From assembly GCA_036925085.1 (NCBI GenBank), contig JAUPFP010000033.1:1472501-1536500 (forward strand): a stretch of 64,000 bases of DNA, in the 5' to 3' direction. The position numbers were made by a program, and so were the translations under genes. This DNA is from Brachycybe producta. Its lineage: Eukaryota; Arthropoda; Diplopoda; Playtdesmida; Andrognathidae. Below, in pieces: positions 10,943-22,074 of this stretch (positions within the stretch are counted from its first letter, which is position 1; each line of letters begins with the position of its first letter). The notes beneath the pieces are model-generated. The model searched no databases. It had not been told where the DNA came from and saw nothing but the letters and a program-made list of their open reading frames with translations.

Positions 10943-11795
10943 ATAAAATAATTTCCGGTGTCCTGCTTTTGCCTCACCCTGTATAATAAGTTCGAATTAA
11001 AAGTATACGGAATCCTGTTGAGGACAATACCATTGTTTTTTTAACACTCCGTTTTAAACGGAAGCATGTCATTAGTCACTTTAGAAATATGAAAAGGTCA
11101 AAGAAGTTTGACTAATAACAACAAAAAAAAATCCAGAACTTACAAATTGAATACCTGTTATAAAATAATAATGTCTCGGTGCACTACTTTTAACCCAGTC
11201 TGTATTATAGTAACCGCTAATTAAAAAATATACAGAGTCTTGTTGAGGACAATACCATTTTCTTTTGTGATATCCCGTTATTTTGGACGGAAGCTTGTCA
11301 CTAATCAGTTTAGAAATATGCAAATGACAAAGAAGTTTGACTAATAACAACAAATAAAAACAACCTGGGGCCTGTTTCTCAAAAGTACAAGTTTGGTAAA
11401 ACAAGTGAATTTTACAGAGCCCTGTAAAAGACATGCATCGCAAATTCACAATTTATTATGAATTGTTAATTAATAATAACAAATTGTGAATTTAGCGAAG
11501 CATGTCTATTACAGAGTTCCATAGAAGTCACTTCTTTTACAAGAATTACTTTTGAGAAACAGACCTCACAACTAACAATATGAATATACATGAAATAACA
11601 CGATAAAAGTAATTTTATAGTGGGCTACTTTTGACTCACCATGTATAATAATTTGAAATTTAAAAATATACGGAATCCTGTTGAAGACAATACCATTTTT
11701 TTTGGTAATGCCACGTTGAAGCTTGTCACTAGTCACTTTAGAAATATGAAAAGGTCAAAGAAGTTTTGACCAATAACAAAATAAACCCATAACTA
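10943..11795 (+). repeat. Tandem array of about 210-bp units (three copies)
   Basis: Units begin near 10943, 11159 and 11600. Each contains CTGTATAATA or similar, TATACGGAATCCTGTTGAGG, ACAATACCATT, TTTAGAAATATG and CAAAGAAGTTTGACTAATAAC in the same order. The first two are directly adjacent, and the third is separated by the hairpin at 11367-11568. It could be a tandemly duplicated element or a short satellite. It is non-coding; the open frame at 11081-11449 runs across a unit. Confidence 0.8.
11367..11568. mobile_element. Foldback MITE with CCTGTTTCTCAAAAG ends
   Basis: It starts GGGGCCTGTTTCTCAAAAGT and ends ACTTTTGAGAAACAGACCTC. Inner arms AAGACATGCATCGCAAATTC and GAATTTAGCGAAGCATGTCT also pair, with AT-rich DNA at the centre. 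It sits between units of the 210-bp array, so it inserted there or lies at a unit junction. Confidence 0.8.
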
Positions 11796-11799
11796 ACAC

Positions 11800-12900
11800 A
11801 AAAAAAATGAACAAACCATTGAGATTCGAGTCATTGAGTTACTTATATAGATCTATATATATATATATATTTTTTTTCCCTTTCGGAATCCTAGAATCAC
11901 ATTAGATGTTACATAGGAATAACAACAACAACAACTATTCAATTGATGTTGTTGCAAGAAACATGCATTTGAGTCCCTCTTTGATGCAACTAGAGATTCC
12001 CAAAGCGACTTCCACAATGTCAGAATCGGACTAGAGAATTCAAGAAAAGATAGAAAATAAAAGAAAGCTAACAAAAATGTGGCCAATTTAGAGTCTAACT
12101 TAAAACCCAAGGTCTCAAAAGAGAGAAAATGGAAACGAAGCGTAAATAGGAAAAAAAAGGGATTGAATGTAATATGTGCGCGTGTAAGTTGCGCACGCGT
12201 GCAAGTGTATGTTGAAGACAAAATTGAGAAGCCAAAAGATATAAGTAATGTTCTGAGTAAATTAAGTTCATATTGTACAGAGATTTTCCATACAATGTCA
12301 ATTAGAGGCTAACTTTCCCGGCCAATTTTTTTTTTGCAATCCCGGGATTCGGAAAACAGATTATGGGACCATTTCACGAGGATTACAGGAACATTTTAAT
12401 ATAGAACTTATCCTGTAAATCATTAAATTAAACAGCTCTTTCTCCGAATGTGATCTCGTGTGTTTTCGAAGTAGGTTTACTTGAAAAATTCATAGAAAAT
12501 CATAAATTTACATAGGAATTTTTTTTTTTCATCAAATTGTTGAAATGGATGAAAAATCATCAATTTGCATTTAAAATTTGTCAAAATAATGAACACAAAA
12601 CAATGACTAGAGTTTGACTAAAGTAAATGAAAAGCATAGAAAATCGTGAATTGTAATGAAAATTGTGTCAAACTGTCCAAATATCTGATTAATAATTACA
12701 ATTTGAGCTAAACTTCAACAAATTGTTGAAACTTGATTAAAACGATATTTGATTAAAATGATGAAATTGCATGAGAAATCATTACTTATAACTTAACTTT
12801 TGACCAATCAGCACGAAGCATATATGGATAATAAATTTGATTGTTTGTAGTAGTGTTTCTTTTCTTGCTCAATAGAGGGCACACACATTTTCTATGTGTG
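11800..12900. other. AT-rich unique DNA
   Basis: A short TA run lies at 11855-11868. Open frames at 11853-12312 overlap on both strands and show no recognisable domain, so I do not call them. Between 12480 and 12790 short ATGAAAAATCAT-like words recur loosely. No gene is supported. Confidence 0.4.
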
Positions 12901-12904
12901 AACA

Positions 12905-13083
12905 ACAGGCATTTAGAAATCGGGACGAACACAAGTTTGCTCCGCCCTTTTTATGACGAACTCAACTTCTAATTGGTTGGTTATGTAGTCTGACGTCACA
13001 TGCTCCGCCCCTTTTCAACGTCGAACCACACAACAAAAAAGGGCGGAGCCAAATTGTGTTCGTCCCGATTTCTAAATGCCTGT
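12905..13083 (-). mobile_element. PalA MITE copy 2
   Basis: Its ends are ACAGGCATTTAGAAATCGGG and CCCGATTTCTAAATGCCTGT. GTGTGAACA precedes the left end and also occurs at 13086-13094 after an extra GT in a GT run, which fits a 9-bp duplication altered by slippage. TGACGTCA lies at 12991-12998. The right inner arm is shortened relative to other copies, giving 179 bp. Confidence 0.88.
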
Positions 13084-13084
13084 G

Positions 13085-13985
13085 TGTGTGAACACGCCAG
13101 CAAAAACAGAAAAAAGGAAATTCATTTTCTTTTTCCATTTACCCCTTTTCCACGGTGAAATTCCGGGTGTATTTCAGGCTTTTTTTTATACTTCTTACCT
13201 TTTAGTGTCCTCAAATGATGAAACTTATTTCACCATTTTTTTCTCTCTCTTTCTCTCTTCACATTGATTGGACAAACACATTTGTCTTTTCATACCTTTT
13301 TCTTTCCACCCCCTCAACAATTTCTGTTTTTTTTCCCCTCATCTCAAGCAAAAAGTGTCGTAACCTAAACTCCTTCTTTGAATCTCGTCTTTCATCAATC
13401 TTTTTTTTTGTTTAAAAAAAGTCCATTCCCGTTCTCTTAAACTTAATTCTCACGATGCATTTTTGTGTCATACTCCAAATTCAACCTTTTTCGCTGAAAA
13501 GACCTAGGGTTTTTTGTGTGTGTGTGTTCTAGTCTCGAGAGAATTTCTTTGTCATCTCTTTTTCAATCACCACATGCAGATCAGTCAGAAAATACATCAG
13601 TCATCAATAAGAAGAAGAAGGAAAAAAAAAACTTTTCCCCTCTTTTTTTTTTGATCCTCTTATTTCAAATTTACATATTTTTGTTACCTTCGAACTTCAA
13701 TTCAATATAATAATAAAAAATGTATATCTTACTGTATTTTTCATGTCCACGTATTTGAATTTCAACCAGCAAAACTAAAAAAAAATATATAAAAAAAAAC
13801 GAAATTATTGACGTTTTATAAACACATATTACAAAATATGCAAATGAAAAATAGAAAAATGGAAAATAGAATTCCGGTTATTTTGTATTTTATTAGCAAC
13901 AATATGAAAAAAACAAAAAAAATTGAAAATGTTTTTGAAAAATTACAAGAAATAAATAATGAATTACTTAACGGAGTTATTTTCA
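13085..13985. other. Pyrimidine-rich, AT-rich DNA
   Basis: Long T- and CT-rich stretches produce several spurious phenylalanine/serine frames. No gene was recognised. Confidence 0.45.
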
Positions 13986-13989
13986 TGTT

Positions 13990-14235
13990 TGATATCTTTC
14001 AAAATAAACTTTTTATAAAGAAAAATTAAAAATTATATCGTCTGCTCAAAACTGAGTCATTTTCAAACTCACATAAAAACCTTATTTTTTTAAAAAAAAA
14101 TTTATCAGCATAAAAATACATTTTAAGTGATTTTGAGATAACCTTCTAGCCTCTAAAATACATTCAAGTTTCTCTTAATTTTACTTCTGAAAAGTAGAAT
14201 AAGAGTTCGAGAGGAGTTTGGCACTTCAAAACAAG
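13990..14235. mobile_element. FoldD copy 2 (partial)
   Basis: The left part has TTTCATGTTTGATATCTTTC and AAAATAAACTTTTTATA. The right part has AAGTGATTTTGAGATAACCT then TCTAGCCTCTAAAATACATT and AGAATAAGAGTTCGAGAGG. The outer left arm is missing. Confidence 0.7.
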
Positions 14236-14257
14236 TTTAACATTTATAAACTTAAAA

Positions 14258-14348
14258 CTCTTCTAGTTTCTAAAACAATTTTAGCATTTTCTTAATATTT
14301 GCTTCTGAAATGTAAAACGATCAGAAAGCATTCTAGAGACGTTTTCAC
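14258..14348 (-). mobile_element. FoldD arm fragment
   Basis: A single right arm: CTCTTCTAGTTTCTAAAACA, TTCTTAATATTTGCTTCTGAAA and AGACGTTTTCACTTAAAA. It is directly followed by copy 3. Confidence 0.6.
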
Positions 14349-14690
14349 TTAAAAGTGGTTTAAAGTGTAAACGCAATTTGAACCCTTTGATTATTCTGTC
14401 ATTCATTCAGAAACAAAAATTAAAAGAAACTAGAAAGTTATCTAGAAGCTAGAAGGGTGATAGCTCAATCATTTAAGAATATTTTCATGTTGATATCTTT
14501 CAAAATAAGCTTTTTATTTGAGTTTGAAAACTGATCCAACTATTTTTTTGTAATTTTTGTCTACAAAAAGCTTATTTTGAAAGATATCAACATAAGAATA
14601 CAATTTAAAGATTAAGCTACCCTTCTAGTTTCTAAAACACTTACAATTTCTCCATAGTTTTGCTCCTGATAAATAAAATAATCAAGAATA
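14349..14690. mobile_element. FoldD copy 3 (nearly complete)
   Basis: The best reference copy, about 340 bp. It starts TTTAAAGTGTAAACGCAATT, then AAACTAGAAAG, GAAGCTAGAAGGGTGATAGC and GATATCTTTCAAAATAAGCT. The centre includes TGATCCAACTATTTTTTTGT. The facing arm reads AAGCTTATTTTGAAAGATAT, CTACCCTTCTAGTTTCTAAA and a TTTTGCTCCTGATAAATAAA-like end. The arms pair over about 150 bp. It is non-coding. Superfamily is unknown because no target duplication is clear. Confidence 0.8.
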
Positions 14691-15490
14691 ATAAAACCGA
14701 TGTTTAAAAGTGTCTTTATATGTTGTTGACGATATCGTACCTTGGCTGGAAGTGTGGCACAACTCAAAAAACCACTTTTTTGTTTTTGGGAAAATGAGTT
14801 TAAAGTTAAGAGAAGATTCCTGGCTTACTTTGCTGAGCTTTTCAAGTACAAAAACCGTTTTAACTATTCACAATATCGGTTTATTTGGCTTTCCAACAAT
14901 AGATTGAGATAGAAAAAATGCAACTTTAAAATCATTTTCTCTCCAAAAGTATTATTTTGAGTTGTGTCACGCTTCCAGTGGAGGTGCGAATTATTTAATG
15001 TATAAAATATGTTAGCAGTGATTGCCTAACTTTAAGGAGTAAAACTAATGCCAAAAGGGAAAAAAAATAAGACTTTTAAATAGAAACTTCTCCAATGAAT
15101 TAAATAAAGAAAGCTCTGCAAAACTAAGTAGCTAAAGATAAACAAAAATCTTTATAAAACTCAAACATACAGAAAATAAATGGCCAAAAAATGACAAACA
15201 TGAATCTAGAATTAAAACCCCTTCGTTCGCCTTGGAGGTCATGTTATATTTGCTTTAGCCATTTTAACATAAAGAAAAGAAGGTTTGGAAAAGAAGAAAA
15301 AAACCCCGGTTATTTAAACAGCGTCTATTTGGCGCTTAAGATGAAGAAATATTATAAGAGTAGTAGTTGTAAGAGTAGTAGGTTCAATAGACATTATGTC
15401 TACGGAGGTATTGAAGAAGCCTTAAGGATGTAAACATTGGCCACATTAATATAATAGAAAATCGCGTGGTGCAGACAAAATGCGTCATGC
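14691..15490. other. AT-rich unique DNA
   Basis: The segment 14700-14995 has short inverted words (CTGGAAGTGTGGCACAACTC near 14747 and GAGTTGTGTCACGCTTCCAG near 14961), forming long-range arms. This suggests another eroded foldback of about 260 bp. Open frames at 14710-14907 and 15191-15433 show no family resemblance. Confidence 0.45.
14735..14982. mobile_element. Putative eroded foldback
   Basis: The left arm CTGGAAGTGTGGCACAACTC followed by AAAA pairs with the right arm TTTGAGTTGTGTCACGCTTC then CAG. The spacer is AT-rich and the small open frame inside it is not conserved elsewhere. It is identified only by the inverted arms. Confidence 0.5.
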
Positions 15491-15491
15491 T

Positions 15492-15805
15492 TTTAAAGTG
15501 TAAACGACTCTCTCGAACTCTTGATTATTTTGTCTTTAAGCTGAGAAACTTCAATGTGTTTTTAAAAACTAGAAGGGGGTAAAACTTTTGCTCAATCACT
15601 TTAGGATATTTTCATGTTTTATATTTTTAAAAATAATATTTTTAAGTGAGTTCAACAACGACCCAACTTTTAAACACATAACATTTAACAGACGATATTT
15701 TTTTATATTTTTTTGTCTATACAAAAAAAAGTTTATTTTGAAAGATATCACAACATGAAAATATACCTAAGTGGTTGAGCTACTCTTCTAATTTCTGAAA
15801 GAAAG
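15492..15805. mobile_element. FoldD copy 4
   Basis: It has TTTTAAAGTGTAAACGACTC, TCGAACTCTTGATTATTTTG, ACTAGAAGGGGGTAAA, then AGACGATATTTTTTT, TATTTTGAAAGATATCACAA and TTGAGCTACTCTTCTAATTT. Both arms are present with local insertions. Confidence 0.75.
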
Positions 15806-15864
15806 TGCAGACTAGAAATGGCTAATTTTTTGAACTCCAGTTATTCAGCATTTTAGGAGCAACA

Positions 15865-16345
15865 CTAGAAATAAATAGAAAGTTTTAAAAACTAGAATTA
15901 GTAGATGAATCTCTTAATATATTTTTTTTCATGTTGATCTATGGATCTTTTAAAAAAATATCGTCTGCAAAGCATCATCTGCTGACAGAAAAAGTTAACT
16001 TTAAAACAGATTTTGGTTCTTAATAATTGTAAAGCCAGAAAAGACTGAAAATTCAATTATTATGAAGTATAAAAGCTCAGATATTGAGCAATAATTTTAT
16101 TTAAAAAAATAAGACTATACAGAAGATAGTCAATTTTTTTAGTACACCCCCCCAAATAGGAGAGAGGCTACTTATATCGGTTTCACAACTTCCAAGTGTA
16201 TCATCAGTAGATATATTAACATGAAAACATCCTTAAAAATCTTCTAGTTTTTAAATACGTTTCAAGTTTCTTGTAACTTTTTGCTTCAGAAAGACAGAAT
16301 AACCAGAATTCGAGGTGTATTTACATTTTAAAATCAGCTTCAGAA
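15865..16345. mobile_element. FoldD copy 5 (diverged)
   Basis: The left part has AAAACTAGAATTAGTAGATG and CATGTTGATCTATGG. The right part has TTAACATGAAAACATCCTTA, AATCTTCTAGTTTTTAAATA and AGACAGAATAACCAG. The middle, 15960-16200, holds unrelated AT-rich DNA and a C run, so it may be an interrupted copy. Confidence 0.5.
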
Positions 16346-16370
16346 CTATCTTTCGATTAGAAGTTTCTTA

Positions 16371-16675
16371 TACCACACACACATGAGTTAAATGAATTCA
16401 AATTAAATGTGTTTAGGTGAATTATACGGAATCCAGTTAAGGACATGACCACCAAATAAAAATTGACTTTATTATTAATATTTTAAAATTGAAATACTAA
16501 ATCAATATTTTAAAGTCAATAGTTTATATATTATATTTAATTATTAACTCAATATTTTTAAGATTATTAACTGAATAAATTGAATGCGACATATTGTTTG
16601 CTTGTCCTTCACAGGGCTCTGTAGAACACGGTTTATTATTTAAATGCATTTAAATTATCAAGTGTGTACTAGGTA
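16371..16675 (+). mobile_element. HarbB MITE copy 2 (TTA duplication)
   Basis: TACCACACACACATGAGTTA starts the element and TGTGTACTAGGTA ends it. TTA flanks both sides at 16368-16370 and 16676-16678. The body matches copy 1 including GGGCTCTGTAGAACACG. Confidence 0.88.
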
Positions 16676-16678
16676 TTA

Positions 16679-17207
16679 GCCTCTATGTACTAGCTTTTTC
16701 ACTTTATTGTGTGGCCTTCTGCCACAACCTAATTAACAACTCCGCAGTCTTAGCTTAAAGTATAGCAGTTTCCATACCAAAAAAAAAATGCTCAAACTGC
16801 CTTAAATTTCAACTGTGTAATATTTTTTATCGTTTCTGAGATTTTCATTTCAAAAGAGGACGCATTTTCCTTGCGCCATCCAAGTATTCTACTATATATA
16901 CAGTATATACTAATATCTATATATACATGTATATAAGGATGAACTTTATAGATTTTGCTTTGCTTTCGCACTGTCTTAGTATATAGACACATATATACTT
17001 ATATACTTGTATATAAAAAAAAGCAAGTAAGTAAAGCAGTTTGAGTTCCAACCGAGGAGCAATTACTTCTCATAACTCAATGCCAAAGAAACCTCTAAAC
17101 CCTGTTATTGTAGTGCATTATGTCGGCCAATGAGGGCGTCATTAAAATTTAAGAGCAGGATAAATTTTCTCTCTCTTTTCTTTCTATCTCACTGCAAGGC
17201 ATAAAAT

Positions 17208-17208
<1 letters not shown>
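16679..17208. other. AT-rich unique DNA
   Basis: No gene was recognised. Short TATATAC words lie near 16890-17020. Confidence 0.4.

Positions 17209-17210
<2 letters not shown>

Positions 17211-17273
<63 letters not shown>
17211..17273. repeat. (CT)n microsatellite
   Basis: About 30 CT units form a near-perfect run ending in CTCGTCGTC. Confidence 0.97.
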
Positions 17274-17276
<3 letters not shown>

Positions 17277-17730
17277 GTCTTTTTTAGTGAAAAGCTGAAT
17301 TACTAGTCACCATACTACAGTGTTTGCATTTCACTTTCTAAGAAGCATTCAAATAGGACCATATATATATAAAGATAGACCTATTTATGCAATATATATA
17401 TCTATCTATGCATATTGTACTTCCATAAACTAGGGTTCCAACAACACCTTGTCTTCATGTAGATATCAAGGACCTATTTTTATGGTGTTACTATAAAATA
17501 CACTCTAAACTTCGTATACATCTAAACACATTGCACTTTAGTTTTTTTTTCTTGTACTCTAGTTTTCTTTTGAATGCCTACTTGAAGAAAAGACATCTTT
17601 TTTATTTTGGAGGGTAAAAGGTTCAAATAGTGACAATTTAAGAAAAAAAAACTTGAAATTCCATATACTGTATATACTGAGTGACACAATTAAAAAGTTA
17701 TCTTATTTTAAAGATGAATTATCACAGTAA
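17274..17730. other. AT-rich unique DNA
   Basis: No gene or shared repeat was recognised. Confidence 0.4.
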
Positions 17731-18176
17731 CTCATTTCAACTACAAAAATTAACTGCAGTTAACATAACCAAGATTATAGTTAACTACAAACCAAGCCAT
17801 TAATGGTACTGTTTGTGTGTTTCCATTTTTGAGATACTTAATTGTGGTTAAATGATTTTGTGTCACTTCCTTTTCAGTTTCACTTCCTGTTAAAACAGTT
17901 ATCCATTTTGTAGAATTTTCATTCCTCATTCAGTCAAAAATGGAGTTCTCCCACTATCCGCCATGTTGTTTGTAGACTAAATTTGGTTTGAACACAGGAA
18001 ATGACATATTTAACCATTCAATAATGTGATTAACCACGTTGCGTCACTAAAGTTGACTTAACTCCATTGTTAAGAAATTTAACCACGGTCAATGTAACCA
18101 CATTTCTTGCCACTAGAATAGTGGATCTATTTTTTTTTTAAAATTGGAATTAAATATTTGTAGTGGAAATGAGGTA
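17731..18176 (+). mobile_element. FoldC MITE copy 1
   Basis: It starts CTCATTTCAACTACAAAAAT and TAACTGCAGTTAACATAACC, and ends ATTTGTAGTGGAAATGAGGT. Its ends are inverted versions of TACCTCGTTTCCACTAC. The middle carries CCGCCATGTTGTTTGTAGAC. This copy preserves the uninterrupted GTCAAAAATGGAGTTCTCCC site that carries a PalA insertion in copy 2. Non-coding; superfamily unknown. Confidence 0.75.
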
Positions 18177-18195
18177 TACGAGATATGCAGAAAAT

Positions 18196-18282
18196 AATTC
18201 AACTGAAAAAATAATACTATTGTATTTATCTGGCTACATTCAGCCAGATAAATACATTATTATTATTTTTCATTTGAATTAT
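18196..18282. repeat. Hairpin (arms about 39 bp)
   Basis: The arms are AATTCAACTGAAAAAATAAT with TGTATTTATCTGGCT, and AGCCAGATAAATACA with ATTATTTTTCATTTGAATT. The loop is only ACATTC. It is a candidate foldback or hairpin-forming insertion. Confidence 0.85.
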
Positions 18283-18322
18283 GCAGAAAAAAATAGTTAA
18301 ATTGTTTTCTTTTGTTGCCTAA

Positions 18323-18624
18323 TACCTTGTACACACACACACATGAGTTAAATGAATTCAAATTAAATGTGTTTAGGTGAATAACACGGAATCCAGTTAA
18401 GGACAATAACCAAATAAAAATTGACTTTATTATTAATATTTTAAATTGAAATATTAAATCAATATTTTGTCAATAGTTTATGTAAATTATATTTAAGTAT
18501 TAACTCAATATTTTCAGATTATTAACTGAATAAATTGAATTCGATATATTGTTTGTCCTTCACAGGGCTCTGTAGAACACGTTTATCATTTAAATGCATT
18601 TAAATTATCAGGTTGTACTAGGTA
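18323..18624 (+). mobile_element. HarbB MITE copy 3 (TAA duplication)
   Basis: The element runs from TACCTTGTACACACACACAC to TTGTACTAGGTA, with TAA on both sides at 18320-18322 and 18625-18627. The body agrees with the other copies. Confidence 0.9.
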
Positions 18625-18627
18625 TAA

Positions 18628-19676
18628 TACTATTTAAATGAGTTTATAAATCAAAATATCACACATTAAGAGCAAATTTCATATGTAAAATGTCAACATA
18701 CAATGGGGTATATTTATAGCTAAATTTCACAGATTCTTTTTGACCAACAATTGACATTTTTCAGTGACATTTAACAGTCAATTTGTCAACAACAACAAAA
18801 AAAGACAATAACTTGATGAAATGTCAACCAAAACTGATACATTTCATTGCAGTTTTATATTTTTAGATTTGTATATACACACATACATTATAAATATAGG
18901 AATTATATGAGATGTGAAGAGATTTGGGGGGGGGGGAGAAAGAAAAGTGAAAATCTAATATATTAAATATGTCTAGATTCCAATTTCTATGGCACCAATC
19001 TCACAATATAAGCTTACACCCCCATACACTTTTTCATCATCATCATCAGAAATTAATAAAAAGCTCTAAACCAAGAATAAGAAGAAAATGGAACCATTCT
19101 CTCACTGACTCCCTTTGAAGGAAGAAGAAAAAAGCCTCAACCACTTCATTCAATTCCTCATTTATGAGGCATAACACAATGAAATTTTATTAAACATGAG
19201 GCTCCAAAATATAACACACACACACAAAATTCTCCGCCCACTTTTTTTTTCTTCGAAAAATGACAATGATGATGATGATGGTGATGGCAAAATAACAATA
19301 AAAAAATCTATAAGCAAAAAAAAACCCATGAATATTTTTTTTTATTTTAATAAAGGCAAGATTAATGGGTAAAAACATGATCGTTAATTGGATATTTCAA
19401 ACGGTTTGTCTTAAGTTTGTCTAGTGCTAAATGCGGTTATTTTTTTATTATATACGAATATTAAAATCTCTTAACAGAGATTAAAATCTGGTTGTAAGAA
19501 AATCTGAGCAACCGAATTTTTGTTGATGTTGTTGCTAATATTTATAAGATTCATTTCACATTTTGTTTTCATTTTGAAAATCCTTAAGCTCAAACTTATG
19601 CCATAATAATAGGAAATATTCACCATTCAAAAGAACAAAAATTCAATGAAATTTAAATTAAACCCTGAAACCTCTT
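18628..19676. other. AT-rich unique DNA
   Basis: A poly-G run at 18927-18936 and GAT/ATG runs near 19030 and 19268 are the only notable features. No gene is seen. Confidence 0.45.
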
Positions 19677-20170
19677 ATACCTCGTTTACACTACAAACAT
19701 TAACTGAAATTACATAACCAAAGTTATAGTTAACAGCAGACATGCTAAACGTGAGACTTAAACTATGTTTAAATGATTTTTTTTGTGCATTTTGTGAAAT
19801 TGTCACTTCACATTCAGTCAAAAATTGAGACACAGGCATTTAGAAATCGGGAAAAACACAAGTTGGCTCCGCCCTTTTTATGACGACCAGGAACTTCTAA
19901 TTGGTTTGTTGTGTGGATCGACGCTGAAAAGGGCGGAGCATGTGACGTCAGACTACATAACCAACCAATTAGAAGTTGCCAGTCGTCATAAAAAGAGCGG
20001 CGCCAACTTGTGTTTTTCCCGATTTCTAAATGCCTGTAAAATTAAGTGCTCTCACTATTCGCCATGTTGTTTGTAGGCTAAATTTGTCTGAGTTAACTCC
20101 ATTGTTCAGAAATGTAATCATGGTTTCTACTAGAAAATTAACTGTGGTTAACTTTTCTTTAGTTTGTGGA
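19677..20170 (+). mobile_element. FoldC copy 2, split by PalA
   Basis: It starts TATACCTCGTTTACACTACA and ends GTGGTTAACTTTTCTTTAGT. Left of the insertion it reads CATTCAGTCAAAAATTGAG and right of it GTGCTCTCACTATTCGCCAT then GTTGTTTGTAGGCTAA. Together these match the continuous sequence of copy 1 at 17930-17990. Confidence 0.75.
19832..20037 (+). mobile_element. PalA MITE copy 3, nested in FoldC
   Basis: Its ends are ACAGGCATTTAGAAATCGGG and CCCGATTTCTAAATGCCTGT. AAAATTGAG at 19821-19829 and AAAATTAAG at 20038-20046 form a 9-bp duplication with one mismatch, plus two extra bases on the left. The intact FoldC copy at 17731 gives the empty target. TGACGTCA is at 19943-19950. Confidence 0.9.
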
Positions 20171-20800
20171 TGCAGTCAATATTTTATATAAATATGTTAA
20201 ATTTAAAAATGATAAATATGAAGACGAAAACAGAAATTTTCATTTCTAAACTAAAATAAATTTATTGTAAAATATTTTTTTTAAAAAAAATTTTGAAATA
20301 CAAATTAATTTAATTAAAAGTTGTATCTAAAAGGCAAAAGTTGAAGCCTGCAACATGTTGCCAAAAATTGCCCCCAACGACTGTTACAATAAATTTCCTT
20401 TTTTTCAAATGAATAATAGAAGAGAGAAAAATCTCCAAATAAGTTAAAAGTACATTAACGCTGTTTTTAAGGTAATTATGTGTTTGCTTTTAACATTTTT
20501 CAAACGAGTTGTTTACGTGCAACAACAAACACAACGTGGGTGGCAACTGTTATTTGTGATATATCTAGCCATAGATTAAAAAGTTCAACCTTGTAATGTA
20601 ATGTAGCTTAAATAGAAAATTATGTACCAAAAAAAAAAAAACTTGTAAAAAGTTGTTTTCAAGAGAAACGTACAAATTATCCATTCAATTGAAGTGAAAA
20701 GTTATTTCCATTCGTGCTTTTTTTTAATCAAGACCTATATCCAGAGATTGTGTAACCACCTCAAACGAATTCCATGTCGCAAACGACAATCAGGGTTGCA
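20171..20800. other. AT-rich unique DNA
   Basis: No gene or clear shared repeat was recognised. Confidence 0.4.
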
Positions 20801-20814
20801 GGTTGAGAAGGCTA

Positions 20815-20925
20815 CGCCAATTGAACAAAAAGCTCCAAAGTGAATAACCGCCTCAATGGTTGGCTTCTATTCAGTTTGGCGCTTATTCAATTTGACGCTT
20901 GCTCCATTTGGCGCTTTCCAGATTC
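20815..20925 (+). repeat. Degenerate 20-bp TTCAGTTTGGCGCTTA repeat
   Basis: Variants of TTCARTTTGRCGCTTATTCA recur three to four times (20868-20925), preceded by complementary words such as CCAATTGAACAAAAAGCTCC. The same repeat is longer at 60955-61180, and one unit occurs near 34205. Confidence 0.7.
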
Positions 20926-21300
20926 GAAAACTCGAATCTTTGCGCTTTTTTTCGTCTTTAGAATCTTTCGAAACCTAACCTAAAAAAACTTTTATAAACT
21001 TTGTTAAAATTAGTTTTAACTCTATTAATGTCCAATAGAAGCGTTCACTAAAAACGGTGATTGTTGAAATTTCGGTGTTGTATCCGGATCACCAATATCA
21101 CCTTGTGGTAGTGACCCTGAGTGCCACACTGTTTTTCATTATTAATAATTTAATATTTAATATTATTTCATTTATTTGTATCTTCTTAATGAATAATATA
21201 GGATTCTTATGTGAAGGAGATTCGAGAGATACGGAAAAATTGAGGGATTTGAGAACCTTTTAGGATTCGGATTCGAGAAAATTTAGGATTCGTCCCACCT
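20926..21300. mobile_element. Putative foldback with GATTCGAAAACTCGAATC
   Basis: The left end AGATTCGAAAACTCGAATCT then TTGCGC matches, in the opposite orientation, 27265-27300. The right end has GGATTCGGATTCGAGAAAAT and AGGATTCGTCCCACC. Together they suggest an eroded element with GATTCGA-rich ends. Superfamily is unknown. Confidence 0.45.
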
Positions 21301-21922
21301 CTAGTATTAATAATATAAAACCAAAAATCAATTGCTCTGTAATTAAGGTTTTTTTAAAAATAAAGACCACGCAAATGGTCCAAATATTACGCCCCAATAC
21401 AGACGAAAAATACGCCTTCCATTAAAACTAAAGTAATATTTTTTTTTATCTGCAATTGTGACACCAGAATGAATGGAGGGGGGGGGGAATCTCCTTGGTA
21501 TCCAATTACATTCATGTATTTTCTCTTTTCACCTTTATTTAGAAATCTTTTTAATATGTGCAGCAACAACAACAACAACAGTTAATAACCGTATATTATT
21601 ATTTTCAATATATATTATGTATGTATGTATGTATGTATGGTGTGAGATTGTGGGGTGGAGATTTCTGACTCAATCATCCATTTCTTTTTTGTTGAGCTGT
21701 TGTTGTTAGTTTGAAAGAAAAATAAGTGATGTTGTTAAATATTTTCTACCACCCAAGTTGTGTGAAATCATACTGTGAAAGCCTGTATTTTTATCTAAAA
21801 AAAAGTGTCCGCAAACAACTAACACACCTTCAAAAAAATTGCATCAAAAAAGTTAAGCCTCTCAAACATAATAAGAATTCTGAAACATTCTTCTTCTCCA
21901 CCTTTTTTTCTTCTTCTGATAT
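21301..21922. other. AT-rich DNA with short simple repeats
   Basis: A poly-G run lies near 21478-21487, CAA units near 21562-21580 and TATG units at 21616-21638. The 136-codon frame at 21726 ends inside the hairpin described next and is not supported. Confidence 0.45.
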
Positions 21923-21925
21923 AAT

Positions 21926-22074
21926 GTATATGTCGCATCCATTTGGTGTAATTGTTCATTACACGAAATATATGTCCATTTCGCGTATTGCATCAGGCAA
22001 ATTTATGTTCATTTCGCGAAATGAACATTTATATCGTGTAATAGACAATTACACCAAATGGATGCGACATATAC
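21926..22074. mobile_element. Foldback hairpin with GTCGCATCCATTTGG arms
   Basis: GTATATGTCGCATCCATTTG continues into GTGTAATTGTTCATTACACGA, and the right side gives the complement ending AATGGATGCGACATATAC. The arms are about 65 bp and nearly perfect, with a loop near 21985-22010. It is the cleanest long hairpin of the region. Confidence 0.88.
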
